A stretch of 64,000 bases of DNA from Psilocybe azurescens. Lineage: Eukaryota > Basidiomycota > Agaricomycetes > Agaricales > Agrocybaceae. The stretch is taken from positions 1-64,000 of the forward strand of contig JAJIRX010000069.1 of the NCBI GenBank assembly GCA_023853785.1. The letters run 5' to 3'. Both the position numbers and the translations under genes were made by a program. The notes beneath the pieces were generated by a model, which saw only the letters and a list, made by a program, of their open reading frames with translations, had not been told where the DNA came from and did no database searches. Positions 35,619 to 46,895 of the stretch are shown in pieces. Numbering within the stretch: the stretch's first letter is position 1; the number at the start of each line of letters is the position of its first letter.

Positions 35619-36189
35619 GTTGATTTAGAGCAATACGTGTATAGTGAGAGTAAAAAAGAGATAATTAGAGGGACCACGCGACAGCTTGGCCGTCTATGGA
35701 GAATAGGAGAGTCCTAGCTGAAGACCGCCTCGACGATGGTGCCAGGCCAAGTTGAAGAACCACTTCAAAAAAGTTCCCTATCTACTGCTTATGTCATCAC
35801 AAAACATCATGCCGAAACAACTCGGTGTCAAATTTAGGAGACCTGATGTCTCCCGCACTTCAATTTTGTATGTATGTACAACATTCGTTACCCCTTTCCT
35901 CATCGCAATCATGTCCCAAAATAAAATAAAGTCGTGCTATCCAGTCGTCAATATGACTCTCCCCTTCTCTTCTCTCCGCAAGCCTTGAGGTATCTGCGTG
36001 TTGGCAAGGCGTAAAGAAGCACCCCCTTGAACAAAAAATATCCTGGGTATCGTTCTATCGTTGTTGACATAAAAATGGGTATACGTTGATCTAAGTCTTG
36101 AGACTGCTGTAGTCATCTATCGTGATCTGAAACAAGATGTGGTTGGTGAGTTTGATTATCTAGGAAGATATAATAATCCCTTTACCTGC
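35619..36189. other. Intergenic region
   Basis: This is the upstream region of the Rrm4-like gene and the 3' flank of the small secreted protein. I see no motif or repeat. Confidence 0.4.
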
Positions 36190-36711
36190 CATCGTCGCGA
36201 CTCAAAAGTCAAAATCATTCACTGCAGAAAACTGATCAGAATTCCATTTCTTTCTGAAAGAAATTTTAGCATACTGGGTGACCATGGCGTCTGTAAATAG
36301 GATCAGTCGTCTGTTGATATTAAGAAATATTCAACAATGAACTTACCGACGCGCGAATCGACGACGGAGGGGTACTGATGAATGGCTAGGTAGTGGAGAT
36401 GACGACCACCCGTTATATCTTTGTAGAATATCGAGTAAATTCCTAGTCCCTGTTCTGAGAGCCCTGTCAGGCACAGATCATTCGAACAAAAAAATGAAGT
36501 ACTTTGTCGGTGTAAATGATTCCTCGACACTTTCTGAATTCATCCCCTCTGCAAGTCCATCAACCGCAGGGAGAACCAGCTGAAGTAATCTCGAAGGCGT
36601 CGAAATGTCTTCGCTCGTTATAACAGAATCCGTCCTGATGAGTATTGGAGCTGCTGTAGCAAGGCAAACGAGGAAAACAAGCATTGCGAGAACATAGCGG
36701 TGATACATCAT
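36190..36711 (-). CDS. Small secreted protein of unknown function
   Basis: The first exon encodes a clear signal peptide (MMYHRYVLAMLVFLVCLATA, then Ala-Pro) followed by a short mature segment that ends near TPTK. Two further exons are plausible. One has GIYSIFYKDITGGRHLHYLA and HQYPSVVDSRV. The other, after an acceptor at about 36294, has AMVTQYAKISFRKKWNSDQF ending at NDFDF and stop at about 36196. The second-to-third exon join keeps frame; the first join does not with the obvious GT/AG pair, so either a base is lost or a different splice is used. There are no cysteines to suggest an effector fold. I do not recognise the family. Confidence 0.45.
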
Positions 36712-37966
36712 GATGATAAAGGATCTGTCTGTCTGACTGAACCGAAGGTGGGGAGGAGAGGAACCGCAGAGCAGATTTAACAACGATGACTGGTGTGTCA
36801 AAATCACCATCCATGTCCTTTTATACCGTACTGCCAGCAAGAAGCAAGGATCAAATGAGCGGCAATTCATTTCGCTGTCAACATTGGATAACCGCGGTGT
36901 TACTTCGTTCACTGCTTCTCGAAGACCTTCGATGTTGAAGCATAGTGCATTAGATAATCTTCAGTAAATGCTTCTAAAGGTGGTATCAGCAATACGCCTT
37001 CTGGGATGGATCAAAAGCTAAGCTAGGGTGACTTACTCAAACCTAGTCCGCGAGGTCCCATTCAAAGTAATTGCAGGACGAAATGAAAGTTATGTGCTGG
37101 GGCTTTCTCTTTTCAGCGTATTCTCCGATGGAATACAGGCACTCTGGACCAAGTTTTCTGTTGTGGAACTCGAGAAAATAGTACAGAAAACGCTGCGGAT
37201 GTTCAAAGACTTCTATGACAGAACCATACATCTGCGACTCGCGACAGTGGCGGCTCCTGCCAGGAGTTGCGAATAGTTCAACTCCAAGTCAAATCATCTA
37301 GCGAATAGCCCAACAAATGTATGCGCTAGCACAATCCTAGGTAGATATCATATTGAATAAAATTTTGGGGCGCCACAAAATTTAACTGACACACCGTGGT
37401 CCTCGCTATTCCGCTATAAACATCGCCGCCTTATTAATTCTATAAAGGATTAGTAACCAATGCACGGAATCGAGAATCGAGTAAATGAGGGTGCATGACG
37501 TAGTCCATGACTCCTAGTTAGGTTTTCGCGAACAGCTGGGCTCCGGGGCTCCGGTTTGCGAAATTGATTAAGAGAAAGCTGTTTGGGCAGCTCGCCTTTA
37601 CCCCACGCTCGCTGATCGGCCTACAAGGATAGAGGGGCACAACACGGTGATAATTTACCGCAGGACACCGTACTTAGCTGAAGTAAGCCACCCAAACTTC
37701 CATTACGTCGGAAAGCTGGAAAGAGTGTGGTTCCCATGGACAAGCACCCAGGAGTCACAAACCTGTCGCGCTATCTTGCTCATGCTCAGAATAAATCATC
37801 GAGCCATTCGCCCTAATGCCTCGAACACAGCCTCGAACATTCCATGGTATATTATTCACATTGGATAGGTTCTTCCAATCTACATTGACAAATTAAAGGG
37901 TATTAGTGAGGCAAACGAACCATTGGCGTTAAGGTCACATGAAGAATCCAAAAGAAAAGAAAAATC
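36712..37966. other. 1.25-kb intergenic stretch
   Basis: Open frames at 37028-37276 and 37647-37868 have no recognisable motifs. The right end is the 3' flank of MAD3. Confidence 0.4.
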
Positions 37967-39456
37967 TCAATCGCTTTCCAACTGCAGGCTTGAAAGGCTT
38001 CCTTGATCATAATTTTTCAGGGGATCCTTGCGGAGAGCCTCTGCCTCTGTCGTGGGTGCAGGTGCCTTTAAGTCACCCTGTTTAATTTTCATGATTGAAT
38101 CAGCAATAGGCATGACTGCAGCAGGTGCAGCAGCTGCGGACTAAAATCAAGATAACGACATGGTCAGTCGCACATTGACGGTCATAAGAGAGAAAGTCCA
38201 CCTACTTCATCACGGAACGGGGTGAAGCTAGGCGTAGGAGGTACCACCGCCGCGGACTCTGCTTCCTCGTCAATAAAAGGGACGAAGCCCCCGCAGGCGC
38301 TTTCGCCGGCCCTGCTTGATCCTTCTTCTTTGGCACAGGGGGAGGTGGCATATCTCCTGGTCCCGGGTCCCGGAACGGCACGATTTTTGATCCTGAGCCT
38401 GAAGCAGCAGCTCTAGAGCCTGAACTAGCTGCTATTCTCTTAGAACGTCCAGCCTGCTTCAGCGTTGACCCAGCCAATTTCTTGACCTCAGGTACGTTCT
38501 CCCTGATTCTGGTCTTACGTGTGCCTAGATCATTCCACTCATTGGTGGCATGTTCTGCTGCCTGTGCCTCCGATCCAGTGGGGTCGACGAATATCTGGAT
38601 GCGGCTGTTCGATGAAGAAGATGGTATACCAGGATTGGTTACTGGAGTAGTCCGCGGTACAGCCTGCCGTGAAGATGATGCAGGGACAGATGATGCGGTT
38701 GTCGCTAGGGCTTTCCTTGGTTTTTGGGATGTAGAGGCGACTGGTTGAACATCTGGCAAATATTGGTTTGTCATCATGCGTTTTTGGAAATCCTGATATC
38801 TGCTTTGGAGATGTTCAAGAGGAAAGGCCTTTCTTGCTATGCCGAGGGCATAAGCTTCATCTGCTTCCTTGCGACTGTTTCAAGCAGGTCGGTCAATCAT
38901 CTAAGCAAACAATACATAAAGCCTCCACTCACCGACTATCCCTTTCAAGAACAGCTGTGTGTTCTTCATATAGTAAGGCAAACTCCGTCCCAATATCATT
39001 CGCGATTAGAAATTTGTAGATGAGCGTTGGTCTGTCCACATAACTGGCATAAAGTAGCCACAACTTGAGATATTTGAGATCCCCTCTCCACTTTCCTTCT
39101 CTGTCATCTTTCAAGACTCTAGTGGCCTCCTCCAAGAGTTCAACCAGGCCTGACTCTGCGGATTGACCTTGAGGGTAGTTCTCGACTGTCCAGTAAACCA
39201 GACGACAGTATGCCTCCAAAGGATCACCGTCCTCATCATCCAGCGCAATTTCGACGTTGATGCGGAGTCGGTTTCTAGTGACAGACAATTTCGCTTCTCT
39301 TTGGGCATGGGGTGTTGAAAGGATAGCTGATAAAGCCGTTACGCGACGCCCAGTGGCAAGTCGCTGAACATTTTCTTTCGCAGCTTCTAGAACATCACAG
39401 TCGACGATGTTGGAATTTGTTTCTGAGTTTTTATAATCTTCCTCAGTAGCCAACAT
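37967..39456 (-). CDS. MAD3: Spindle assembly checkpoint protein Mad3 (BubR1-like, no kinase domain)
   Basis: Mad3 is part of the mitotic checkpoint complex that inhibits APC/C-Cdc20. An N-terminal KEN box (AAKENVQ, residues 27-29) precedes the TPR-like Mad3/BUB1 homology region: EAYCRLVYWTVENYPQG, SGLVELLEEATRVLKDDREG, LKYLKLWLLYASYVDRPTLI, GTEFALLYEEHTAVLERD, then after an intron RRKEADEAYALGIARKAFPL and LQSRYQDFQKRMM. A Ser/Pro-rich linker leads to RIQIFVDP and to RIRENVPEVKKLAGSTLKQA, where other Mad3 proteins carry a second KEN box (here Arg-Glu-Asn). The frame is broken at C5 38288-38292 and continues as GGFVPFIDEEAES and, after an intron, to LRKDPLKNYD. It stops at 37967-37969. There is no kinase domain, as expected for Mad3. 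The start was set at Met 39456, just ahead of the KEN box. Confidence 0.9.
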
Positions 39457-39937
39457 TTCTGAGAGAGAAAAAATGGATGAATGCACTGGTGTACAAGGAC
39501 TGGATTGAAGTAGTTTTGGACAAGACACTGGACAGTTCAAAGACGATAATTGGAAATTTCAGTCACGTTACCGTTGTGTTCCAAAACGCGTCGACGCGAT
39601 CACAATTTGTCAGCCTTATGACAATGCTGGCCACGCCACCGATAACCGGATTTGGCCGGATGACCAAGAGCCAATCCTTCCGAGGTCCCTCATAGTCACC
39701 GTGGTGGTTCTCTTGTCGCAGCTCGAGAGAAGCCTAAGAAAGGGAAAAACGTATACTCTAACATCTTCTTTGTCTTGTTTCTCAATCTTTCTCACCTTAA
39801 CCATTGCGAAAGTCTTATCAAGCGCCCAGAAATCCGCCCAGGCAAGCACACACCCCCATCCAATTCCCGTCGAGCTCTTACCATAATCAACACACAACTC
39901 ATCACTACTGTATTATCATCTCTAACACCTTACACAA
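39457..39937. other. Divergent promoter region (MAD3 / F-box gene)
   Basis: This 0.5-kb spacer lies between divergent starts. I see no distinctive element. Confidence 0.4.
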
Positions 39938-41734
39938 ATGCGGCGCCACCCACCAAAGAGTAACAGTAACAGCTGGGGTACTGTTCCTCTTCCAATCCGT
40001 TCAATGCCACGGTCTTGCGATCGATGCCGACTCATGGATTGCCATGCTATGCACGACTATACTGCATCTAAATGTCCCCTTCAATCCTGTGGGGCTTGCC
40101 CAGAGCTCGAGGAACTCGATGCAGAGATAGCAGACCTTCAAGATCGACTCATAAACCTCGTACAAAAACGATGGACGATGAAAAGTAAGGTCAACACCCA
40201 CCATGATCAAATCCTTCGTCGTCTGCCCGTTGAAATCGTGACCGATATATTTCTCCTCGTCGCCGACACACTGAGAGATTTCACCTTGTTGAAATGGGAT
40301 CGTCCTACAGGATATTTCCACTGTCCGCCTCTATTTCTGGGGGCTGTTTGCAAGAGATGGCGGGATATTACCTTGGGATTACCGCTGCTGTGGACCAATT
40401 TGACTATCAACGCCTGGAGTCACAAATCTCATCTCAATATCATGGAGGAATGGTTAAAGCGGTCCAGCACCGCTCCTTTATCTGTGGGTTACCATGGCGA
40501 GCATCTATGGGGACCAGGTGGAAGCACTAAGCCCCGTCCAACTCCCCGTCTGATACAGCTTCTGAGGATCCATGCCTCTCGTTGGAATAATATCACATTC
40601 AGTGGCCCATGGAAATCATTTCATGACCTAATGCACAACAGCGAAATCACAGCGCCTGTTGATACCCTCGATATCCACATATTCATCGAAAACACCACCC
40701 AAATGGAACCTGTGCAGCTGCGGCAACTCATTAATCCAAGAGTGCTTACCATCTGCGCTACCCCGATCAACAAAATTCCTCTTCAGTGGAGTAACCTCAC
40801 TCGTCTTAACGCAACGTCAATGCACCTCGACGAAGTATTGCATATCCTTAGTAACGGGAACAATTTGGTAGATTGCATCATCAAAGACGTCGTTGGGAAT
40901 AAAGGCATATACTCGCTGCCTAACCCACCTATCGTCCACAACTCCATGCGCGTTTTGACTTTGGGCAGTCCCGACTTAGATAACTCGGATGTTCTCCTCT
41001 ATCTGACACTCCCTTTCTTGCAAATCTTGGACTATGAGGCTCAACATGACCTTCTGTTACCCACCACACTCATCGCCTTCCTTGATCGTTCTCGAGCTCC
41101 TCTACATACATTCCGCTTCAAGTATACGATGGGCTCCCTCGTTATTCCATGGTATGACTGCCTCCCTGCTATTACACATCTGGAACTCGGCATCTACGGT
41201 TACAACGATGCGCTACATGCCTCAGAAGTTTTCCTTGAGGCTCTCGCAAGGACATCTAACCCCTTGATCTTGCCACATCTCCGAGAATTGCGAATGTACA
41301 TGCATTCTATCCCAAAGTCTTTCTGGTCCGTGCTGCGTGACATCTGCCATGACTCACAATTTGGAACCGGAGCTTCGCGTACAAGCGGCCTCGATTCGGG
41401 TGACACTGCAAGTACCATTCCTGCGGATGACAATATTCCAGACGCGAATTCCCGCCGACTTCAGTCTGTTGACCGGACTAGAAGACCATTAGAATCGGTC
41501 TATATTCAACACTTAGCCCAGCACTGGAGAGAAATGACGGAAGACGATGTCATTCAACAGATGCTGGATACCAAAGCGTCTGGAATACGCAGTCTGGAAG
41601 TCAAGGACAACCACGGAAATGACTTGATTACTAGTGCGATCAACGTGTCCACAAGTCGCCACCTACCATTTTCGAGAAAAAGGGCTCGGCGAAATTCCAC
41701 TTGGGATGAATGGCCATCTGACTCAGAAACATAG
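39938..41734 (+). CDS. F-box/LRR-type protein, intact, intronless
   Basis: This single open frame of 598 codons has no introns. A cysteine-rich head (SCDRCRLMDC.., KCPLQSCGAC) is followed by a coiled coil (LEELDAEIADLQDRLINLVQ). The F-box comes next: LRRLPVEIVTDIFLLVADT..AVCKRWRDITLGLPLLWTNL. Irregular leucine-rich repeats fill the rest, for example ITFSGPWKSFHDLM, LPAITHLELGIYGYNDA and LILPHLRELRMY, before an acidic/basic tail. Such proteins are thought to be SCF ubiquitin-ligase substrate receptors and are hugely expanded in mushrooms; the substrate is unknown. Translation may really begin at the internal Met 40004 (MPRSCDRC), where the conserved part starts. A decayed paralogue lies at 54.6-55.9 kb. 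Confidence 0.85.
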   Translation: MRRHPPKSNSNSWGTVPLPIRSMPRSCDRCRLMDCHAMHDYTASKCPLQSCGACPELEELDAEIADLQDRLINLVQKRWTMKSKVNTHHDQILRRLPVEIVTDIFLLVADTLRDFTLLKWDRPTGYFHCPPLFLGAVCKRWRDITLGLPLLWTNLTINAWSHKSHLNIMEEWLKRSSTAPLSVGYHGEHLWGPGGSTKPRPTPRLIQLLRIHASRWNNITFSGPWKSFHDLMHNSEITAPVDTLDIHIFIENTTQMEPVQLRQLINPRVLTICATPINKIPLQWSNLTRLNATSMHLDEVLHILSNGNNLVDCIIKDVVGNKGIYSLPNPPIVHNSMRVLTLGSPDLDNSDVLLYLTLPFLQILDYEAQHDLLLPTTLIAFLDRSRAPLHTFRFKYTMGSLVIPWYDCLPAITHLELGIYGYNDALHASEVFLEALARTSNPLILPHLRELRMYMHSIPKSFWSVLRDICHDSQFGTGASRTSGLDSGDTASTIPADDNIPDANSRRLQSVDRTRRPLESVYIQHLAQHWREMTEDDVIQQMLDTKASGIRSLEVKDNHGNDLITSAINVSTSRHLPFSRKRARRNSTWDEWPSDSET

Positions 41735-42598
41735 GGCTTGCTGTTGAATTTCTCTTGTGCCGGACTGTATTGTTTCTGTATTGTATCGTACGTGTTTTCT
41801 AGCAACAGAAACCTCCCTTCGTATTATTTGTGTCTGTGTACGCATGTGTATTAATAATTATGTACCAAAATTGGGTACTGTGCTTCGACCATCCAGCCAG
41901 TAAGTTCCGCGATGAGGGCGCAGCCGAAACTCATCTACGGATAAGGAACTAGTGAGAAATAAGAATTCCTCTTCGGGATTTTCATTAAGACCTCGTCTTC
42001 GTTAGGAGTCCATCCTGACGTTTAATGATCTTCATCAGCCCCTGTAGCTTCCCTAATTTCATGTATTATATCCAATAAATATATATACCTTTGGGCCGCT
42101 AGAATTCCCTACCTCTCTCGGCCCTCCTAACTCTCTCTCAGAGATTTTCATATCGCTTTTCCAAAGCTCATATCCCAATCTCTCAATTTTTTGATCCCTC
42201 CCACCTCTTCCCTTTTTCTTCAGTGTTTGGTACAGCCACTTGGATTCCGATTCGGTTTTCCCACTTGGTTTCCCAAGCGCTCAGGCCTTTGGCGGCCCAG
42301 AACCTTCTCACCTCGCTTTTGCGTCGCGTATCGCGTGCAATTCGCGTCGCCTCTCGCGATTCCGGTCGTTCACGTGACCCGACGTTTGGGTCCCTCGCGA
42401 CCAGCCGCCAAAGCCCTCCGCACCCACAAAGATTCGTGTCTCACGAATAATTTGTTTCCTCTCTCTTAACTTCACTATTCACACCATTTATCCACGAAGG
42501 AATTCCTTCGAACACACAGTGACTTATTAGCTCTTATGACTCGAGTCTTTTGTTGTTGTGCGCAGACAAGGTTGTGCCTTGTGTGTCATTAAACTCTC
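41735..42598. other. Intergenic region, pyrimidine-rich, possibly a solo LTR
   Basis: A TATA-like run (ATATATATACC at about 42080) is followed by long CT-rich blocks and a GC-rich patch with CTCGCG words at about 42310-42420. It looks unlike the neighbouring AT-rich spacers and resembles the promoter and R/U5 part of a fungal LTR. I could not define terminal repeats, a target-site duplication or internal retroelement genes, so this remains a suspicion. Confidence 0.25.
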
Positions 42599-42916
42599 AT
42601 GGCTATTATCAAACTCTTACAGGATGCGTCCTTGCTGAGTCCTTCATCTTTAACTCCTGGCGATTCGACCAAATTAATGGAGCCGAAAGAATTAAGTCTC
42701 AGTTTGTATAAAGCACACCTCGATTGCTGCAACCATGCTCTTGACCAGACCCCAGACTACTCCCCTCCTTCATACCAGACAGCCTCAACAGACACAATGG
42801 AATCTTTGCATCGCCAGAAAGCGGGACTTATGTCGCTTCCAATAGAACTAATCCAGAAGATACTACCTTTTTCAACCTGTGCACGACTTAGCGGTGTCGA
42901 TGTCCGAGTCATTTGA
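42599..42916 (+). pseudogene. Truncated F-box protein gene
   Basis: The open frame of 105 codons has a helical lead-in and then MSLPIELIQKILPF, the first half of an F-box. It stops 15 codons later without the RWR/LW half or any LRRs. The sequence immediately downstream belongs to a phenolic acid decarboxylase on the opposite strand. It looks like a 5' fragment of an F-box gene cut off by rearrangement. Confidence 0.5.
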
Positions 42917-42971
42917 AATGGATCCTTCTCGGCAGTCATCCGGTGTTACATCGGTACTATTCTCAAAGTCT

Positions 42972-43580
42972 TTACAATGTCTCCCATGTCTGATCAATCG
43001 CTTTCAAGCTTCCTGGTCCACGGAAAACTTCGACAATGTCCGCTTGCTTAGACATCAGGTATCGGTCTGTCTGTATTCCATCCTTTGCCAGCTCCTTCCA
43101 CCTCATGAAATCCTCTTCGTTCCTCTTGTCTCCGAGTGCTTCTTTGCGCCGCTCCCAATGCCCCCTTTGAAAAAGCAATAAATGTAACGATCTTGCGCTT
43201 CGGGATGTCGTAAACCAAAGAGACGATGGTTCCCGTTTCTGAAGATATGGACATGGTGTCAAACTGTGTGCGCTCTACTCTGTAGGTACGACTGTCATAC
43301 CTTCTAAGAAATTGCATTGCCATATCTCTCCAGGCCGGATACACTGGTATGAAGCTTTTTGATAATTCCGTCTTCCTGCCATTGGCCCTCCATGGATGGC
43401 ATAGACGATTCTATTCTAAATTGAAAGAGTCAACTTTATCATCTCTGTTTTTGGTAGAAAAGAAAAAACCTTGTGGGAAAACCAAGACTCGTATCTCCAT
43501 TTCTCGAGCTCTCCAGAGTCTGAGACTGACTCGTAGTCATACACCAGATGGACATCTAACAGGTCAGTCTCGAATGACAT
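42972..43580 (-). CDS. Phenolic acid decarboxylase-like protein, copy A
   Basis: The PAD family are calycin-fold, cofactor-free enzymes that decarboxylate hydroxycinnamic acids such as ferulate and p-coumarate to vinyl phenols. Exons 43580-43470, 43415-43301 and 43238-42972 give about 163 residues, the usual size. Family landmarks are the Tyr-x-Tyr strand (HLVYDYES), WRYESWFSHK, the Arg strand NRIVYAIHGGPMAGR, YQCIRPGEIWQCNFLEETGT with the expected acidic residues, SLVYDIPKRKIVTFIAFSKG, HWE, and a C-terminal helix (EEDFMRWKELAKDGIQTDRY). The exon sum is one base more than a multiple of three, and the frame shifts at C5 43161-43165 between FSKG and HWE, so one surplus base explains it. The gene sits between an F-box fragment and a deleted second PAD copy. 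Confidence 0.75.
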
Positions 43581-43897
43581 TTTCAATACTGAGGAGGGTA
43601 AGATACTCGATGTCTTTTATAAGTGCAAGTTTCCATCGTACCACTTCTCTGTTACCTGCATGGGCGTACGATCGGAACCGTCTCAAAGTAGTGACCTGCT
43701 AGAAGGCTAGTCTGTAAGTGGTCCTAGTCAACTTGTACACTTCTCTGTTCCACATCAGGAAGTTAGCATTTTAATTGTTCACTTTTTGACGGTTTTGAAC
43801 TTAATGGAATAAGTATTAAAGCTATTATCGAGGCACGGTGCCGCCTCCTCTGGCATTGACTTTCATATCAGGTTCTAACTGAACGGAGGCAGTTCAA
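43581..43897. other. Spacer between the PAD copies
   Basis: This is the promoter region of copy A and the 3' flank of copy B. I see nothing else. Confidence 0.4.
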
Positions 43898-44260
43898 TTC
43901 GGTACAGGCATGGTCAAGCTTGTCCTGTGCTCCGTCACATAGTATCCCAACCATTCATCTATCGGTTCCAGACGTCTTGGGCATTTAGATATATCGACGA
44001 TGACAGCTTGCTCCAATAACATATACCTGTCCGTCTCAATTCCTTCTCTTTCTCCACCGTGAAAAATCCTCTGGATTCCTTTTGTCTATATAAATATAAG
44101 AGCGTGAAATGACAGGGTCACTATGGCAGACCAACGGGAAATGTATGTACCTCATGAGAAAACCATATTTCATACCTCCACTTTTTATGCTCTCCCCAAG
44201 GTGACAAGGTGACGTGACGTCGTACAAGTCGTATAACAGCTGCACGTCTCAAAAACACAG
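43898..44260 (-). pseudogene. Phenolic acid decarboxylase-like protein, copy B (middle deleted)
   Basis: This second PAD copy has the same orientation as copy A. The first part matches copy A's exon 1: LLYDLYDVTSP, then in the next frame GEHKKWRYEIWFSHE (a break at C4 44194-44197). After a splice-like gap the sequence jumps straight to the C-terminal helix KRNPEDFSR, and after another shift to EGIETDRYMLLEQAVIVDIS, ending TMPVPN before the stop. The catalytic core strands of copy A (NRIVYAIHGGPMAGR to IAFSKGHWE, about 65 residues) are absent, and I see no convincing start codon. The core loss cannot be a base-calling error, so this is a genuine pseudogene. Confidence 0.65.
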
Positions 44261-44391
44261 CACCCGGCCTCAACCCGGCCTTGGCGTCAGAGCGGCAGGT
44301 GCGAACTTCATTTCCCAAAAAGTTCACGTTTTAAGGCTTATACAAAGCAGCAAAGTTAGCGCCCTTTCATTGCGATGAAGTTATTTCCCCA

Positions 44392-45475
44392 GTGCCGCAT
44401 CTCCTGAATTCAAACACACCACCATCGGATTCGGAAAGAGTTCCAATCAAGGACGCGATTGATAGGGTCTCAAATGAAATCTCTGCCGCTTCGAAACCTG
44501 CCTGGGGTACCAAAGCCGGCCTGAAGCGTCACGAAGAAGGCCTGAAGTGCATACAAACTCATGAAGCTAGTATAATATCCCCGCTGCGACTATTACCCTC
44601 TGAGATTCTAGCAGAAATCATCTATATTTCTTCCGGGTCGTTCTTCCTGTGGGCACTGCATCCGTATGACTTCAGTCTCTCCTGCATTGCCATGGGCCAC
44701 TTCCCAAGTCAGCAGACTGTGGAGATCGGCTGCCCTGTCTCTCCATCACTTATAGGCCAAAATTATGGTGCTTGTGGAAGAGCAGCAAACCATCGAAATC
44801 CTTCCTTTCTGTATTCGCTACTCTGATAGCCAAATCACAAATATCTCGTCAAGTCGGTCGATTGTCACATTTGAATGTGCATCTCGGTGTAGGTATGTGC
44901 ACCCTGGGAGCATGGCACTCTCGGGAGAAATATTGCTGCCTTGGGAGCAGCTACGGGTCTTTACGACCGAGGAAAACCTTCGTACAATGGATATTCAAGA
45001 GACAGGAACATTTTATTACTTCAGTCATCGCTCGATCTCCGGGTTACAGGAAAAGCCCTGGCTTGCAAGAAGCGTGGACAAATCGTGCACATTGCACATC
45101 AAATTCGCCTTTCTGCATGATACCGACTTCGTCGACGGAGTTTCGAATAACTTTCTTACCAGTTTGGCGATCCTTGCTGCCCAGCATGTCACCCTCACTA
45201 ACTATCCAAAAATATCGTTCCTACACTTACATCCTTGCTTAACCGTTCAAACCAATGCACTTCTCTTCAAGAACTGTCTTTCAGCTAACTTCTGAGCTCA
45301 AGAAACTTTCCATCTTTTACCCTCAATCATCGATCTCTCTCGCCTAGTAGTTGAACCCGACACACCATCTCTGCTGCCTTTCCTGGAAAAGCTTTATATC
45401 TACATCTTGTCCTACGAATCTTTTTGGGATATGAAGAAGTGGTATCGGCACTCGCTGGGTCCCGTTGCGAAATCC
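44392..45475 (+). pseudogene. Decayed F-box/LRR gene
   Basis: The frame starting at 44392 has a leader, a helix and an F-box start (LRLLPSEILAEIIYISSGSF). The body then continues in shifting frames: SSRSIVTFECAS and the overlapping alternative VGRLSHLNVHLGVG, then PWEQLRVFTTEENLRTMDI. LRR-like ends follow, such as LPFLEKLYIYILSYESFWDM near 45,400. The pieces keep the order expected of agaricomycete F-box/LRR proteins, but several frame changes and stops separate them. It lies beside the PAD pair and another F-box fragment. Confidence 0.5.
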
Positions 45476-46895
45476 CTGGCAATTCCGCCGCTAGTAGTTA
45501 CAATAGCGGTTTAATTGTAGTATCACACCTTCAGCCGCGGGCCAAGGATCCCGTCGACTACAACACCTCCGCCTCATACCACGCACCACTGTAGAGTGCC
45601 ACGGCGCTCGAGCGCCACTGTTTCCCAGCAAAAAGAACCTCAAGCAAAAGCTCCGGAAATAACAGACAATTTCAACCTGACGATCATTCAACGCCTCCTT
45701 TTGGTCATCTTAAGAGGTTTTGTTCAATTTGGGTTTGTCAGGCTCAGACAGGCTCAGACTCCGTGATAAAATCGAGCAGGCGTCCCTGATCGCTCGAATC
45801 TTCACCATGTAGAGAATGCCCATGTGGAGCATGTTCAAAATCTATATGTGTGTACGTACGGGTGATCTCTAGTCTCTTGGTTTCTCCCAACTTCCAAGAG
45901 CTCTACTTTTCTACTTTTCTACTTACATAGTTTATTTGGGTCTAGATGTCGGACGTACACCAAACGTACACCGTCTGATGCACCACATTTCAACTCTTCA
46001 TTATCCCATATCCTTGGAGATACAATCTACAACTTCCGTAAACGAGCGAGAGGTTTGCTCAACAAATGGGCGCCTCCCTTGTACGACGACATAAAGCATC
46101 GGCGGTGGGCATTTCAAGGGCTCCTTCACCACAAGTTTTGAGGACGATGATATGTGGTAATGCCTTCTACCCCAGAAATATTCAACAGACTTCAGGAAGA
46201 TTTGCGATTCGTGGACTGGCTCCACAGCTACTGACTTGCACAGGGTATGTGCCCTTTCACTTGCCTTTCACAATATACGAAAGTATTTAAAGAAATCATG
46301 TTTATCCGTAACATTAATTTGTGGTCAACTCTCTCTTTAGCGACTCGGAGGGTCTATTCTGACTAGGCCACCTTTTCCCACTCTCGTCTAAACATTGTTC
46401 TCATTCATTCTGCATTTTGTATATAGTGTGGGCATTTGATTTATGCTGGCCTTTCGCAGTGTATACTCTTACTTCAAGGCCCTTGTAGTTCACAAATCAC
46501 CTTGGCTACAATTTATAAGGAGGCCGATGATTCCTCTTCTTCATCCCAATTTCCTCTCGCATAGCTTGCTAGGCACACCAGTCTTCCCTCGGGCTCGAAA
46601 GCATAAAAATCGGATTTATTCGTAACATTTCGTCAAGTACATAATTAATAATTCTAGTCATAAAGAAGCGATACCAGAAATAGGAGGGAAGTCTACCGAG
46701 ATACAACGGGAATGAGTCTGCGGAAAATAAATTAAGTTCCGGAGGTTATCAAGCAAGTACATAGTTGAAACGAGAAAAGGTTACACCAAGGAAAAGAAAA
46801 GGGTATTACTGTACAAACATCACGAATGGAAGAAGAGGAGCCGTTTGGGTTGCCGGAGAACATGTTGGTGGGTAATATACATAGCTTCATATGAG
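45476..46895. other. 1.4-kb intergenic stretch
   Basis: Only short motif-free frames occur. A small direct repeat (CTACTTTT, three units) sits at about 45,904-45,926. The right end is the 3' flank of the next gene. Confidence 0.4.
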
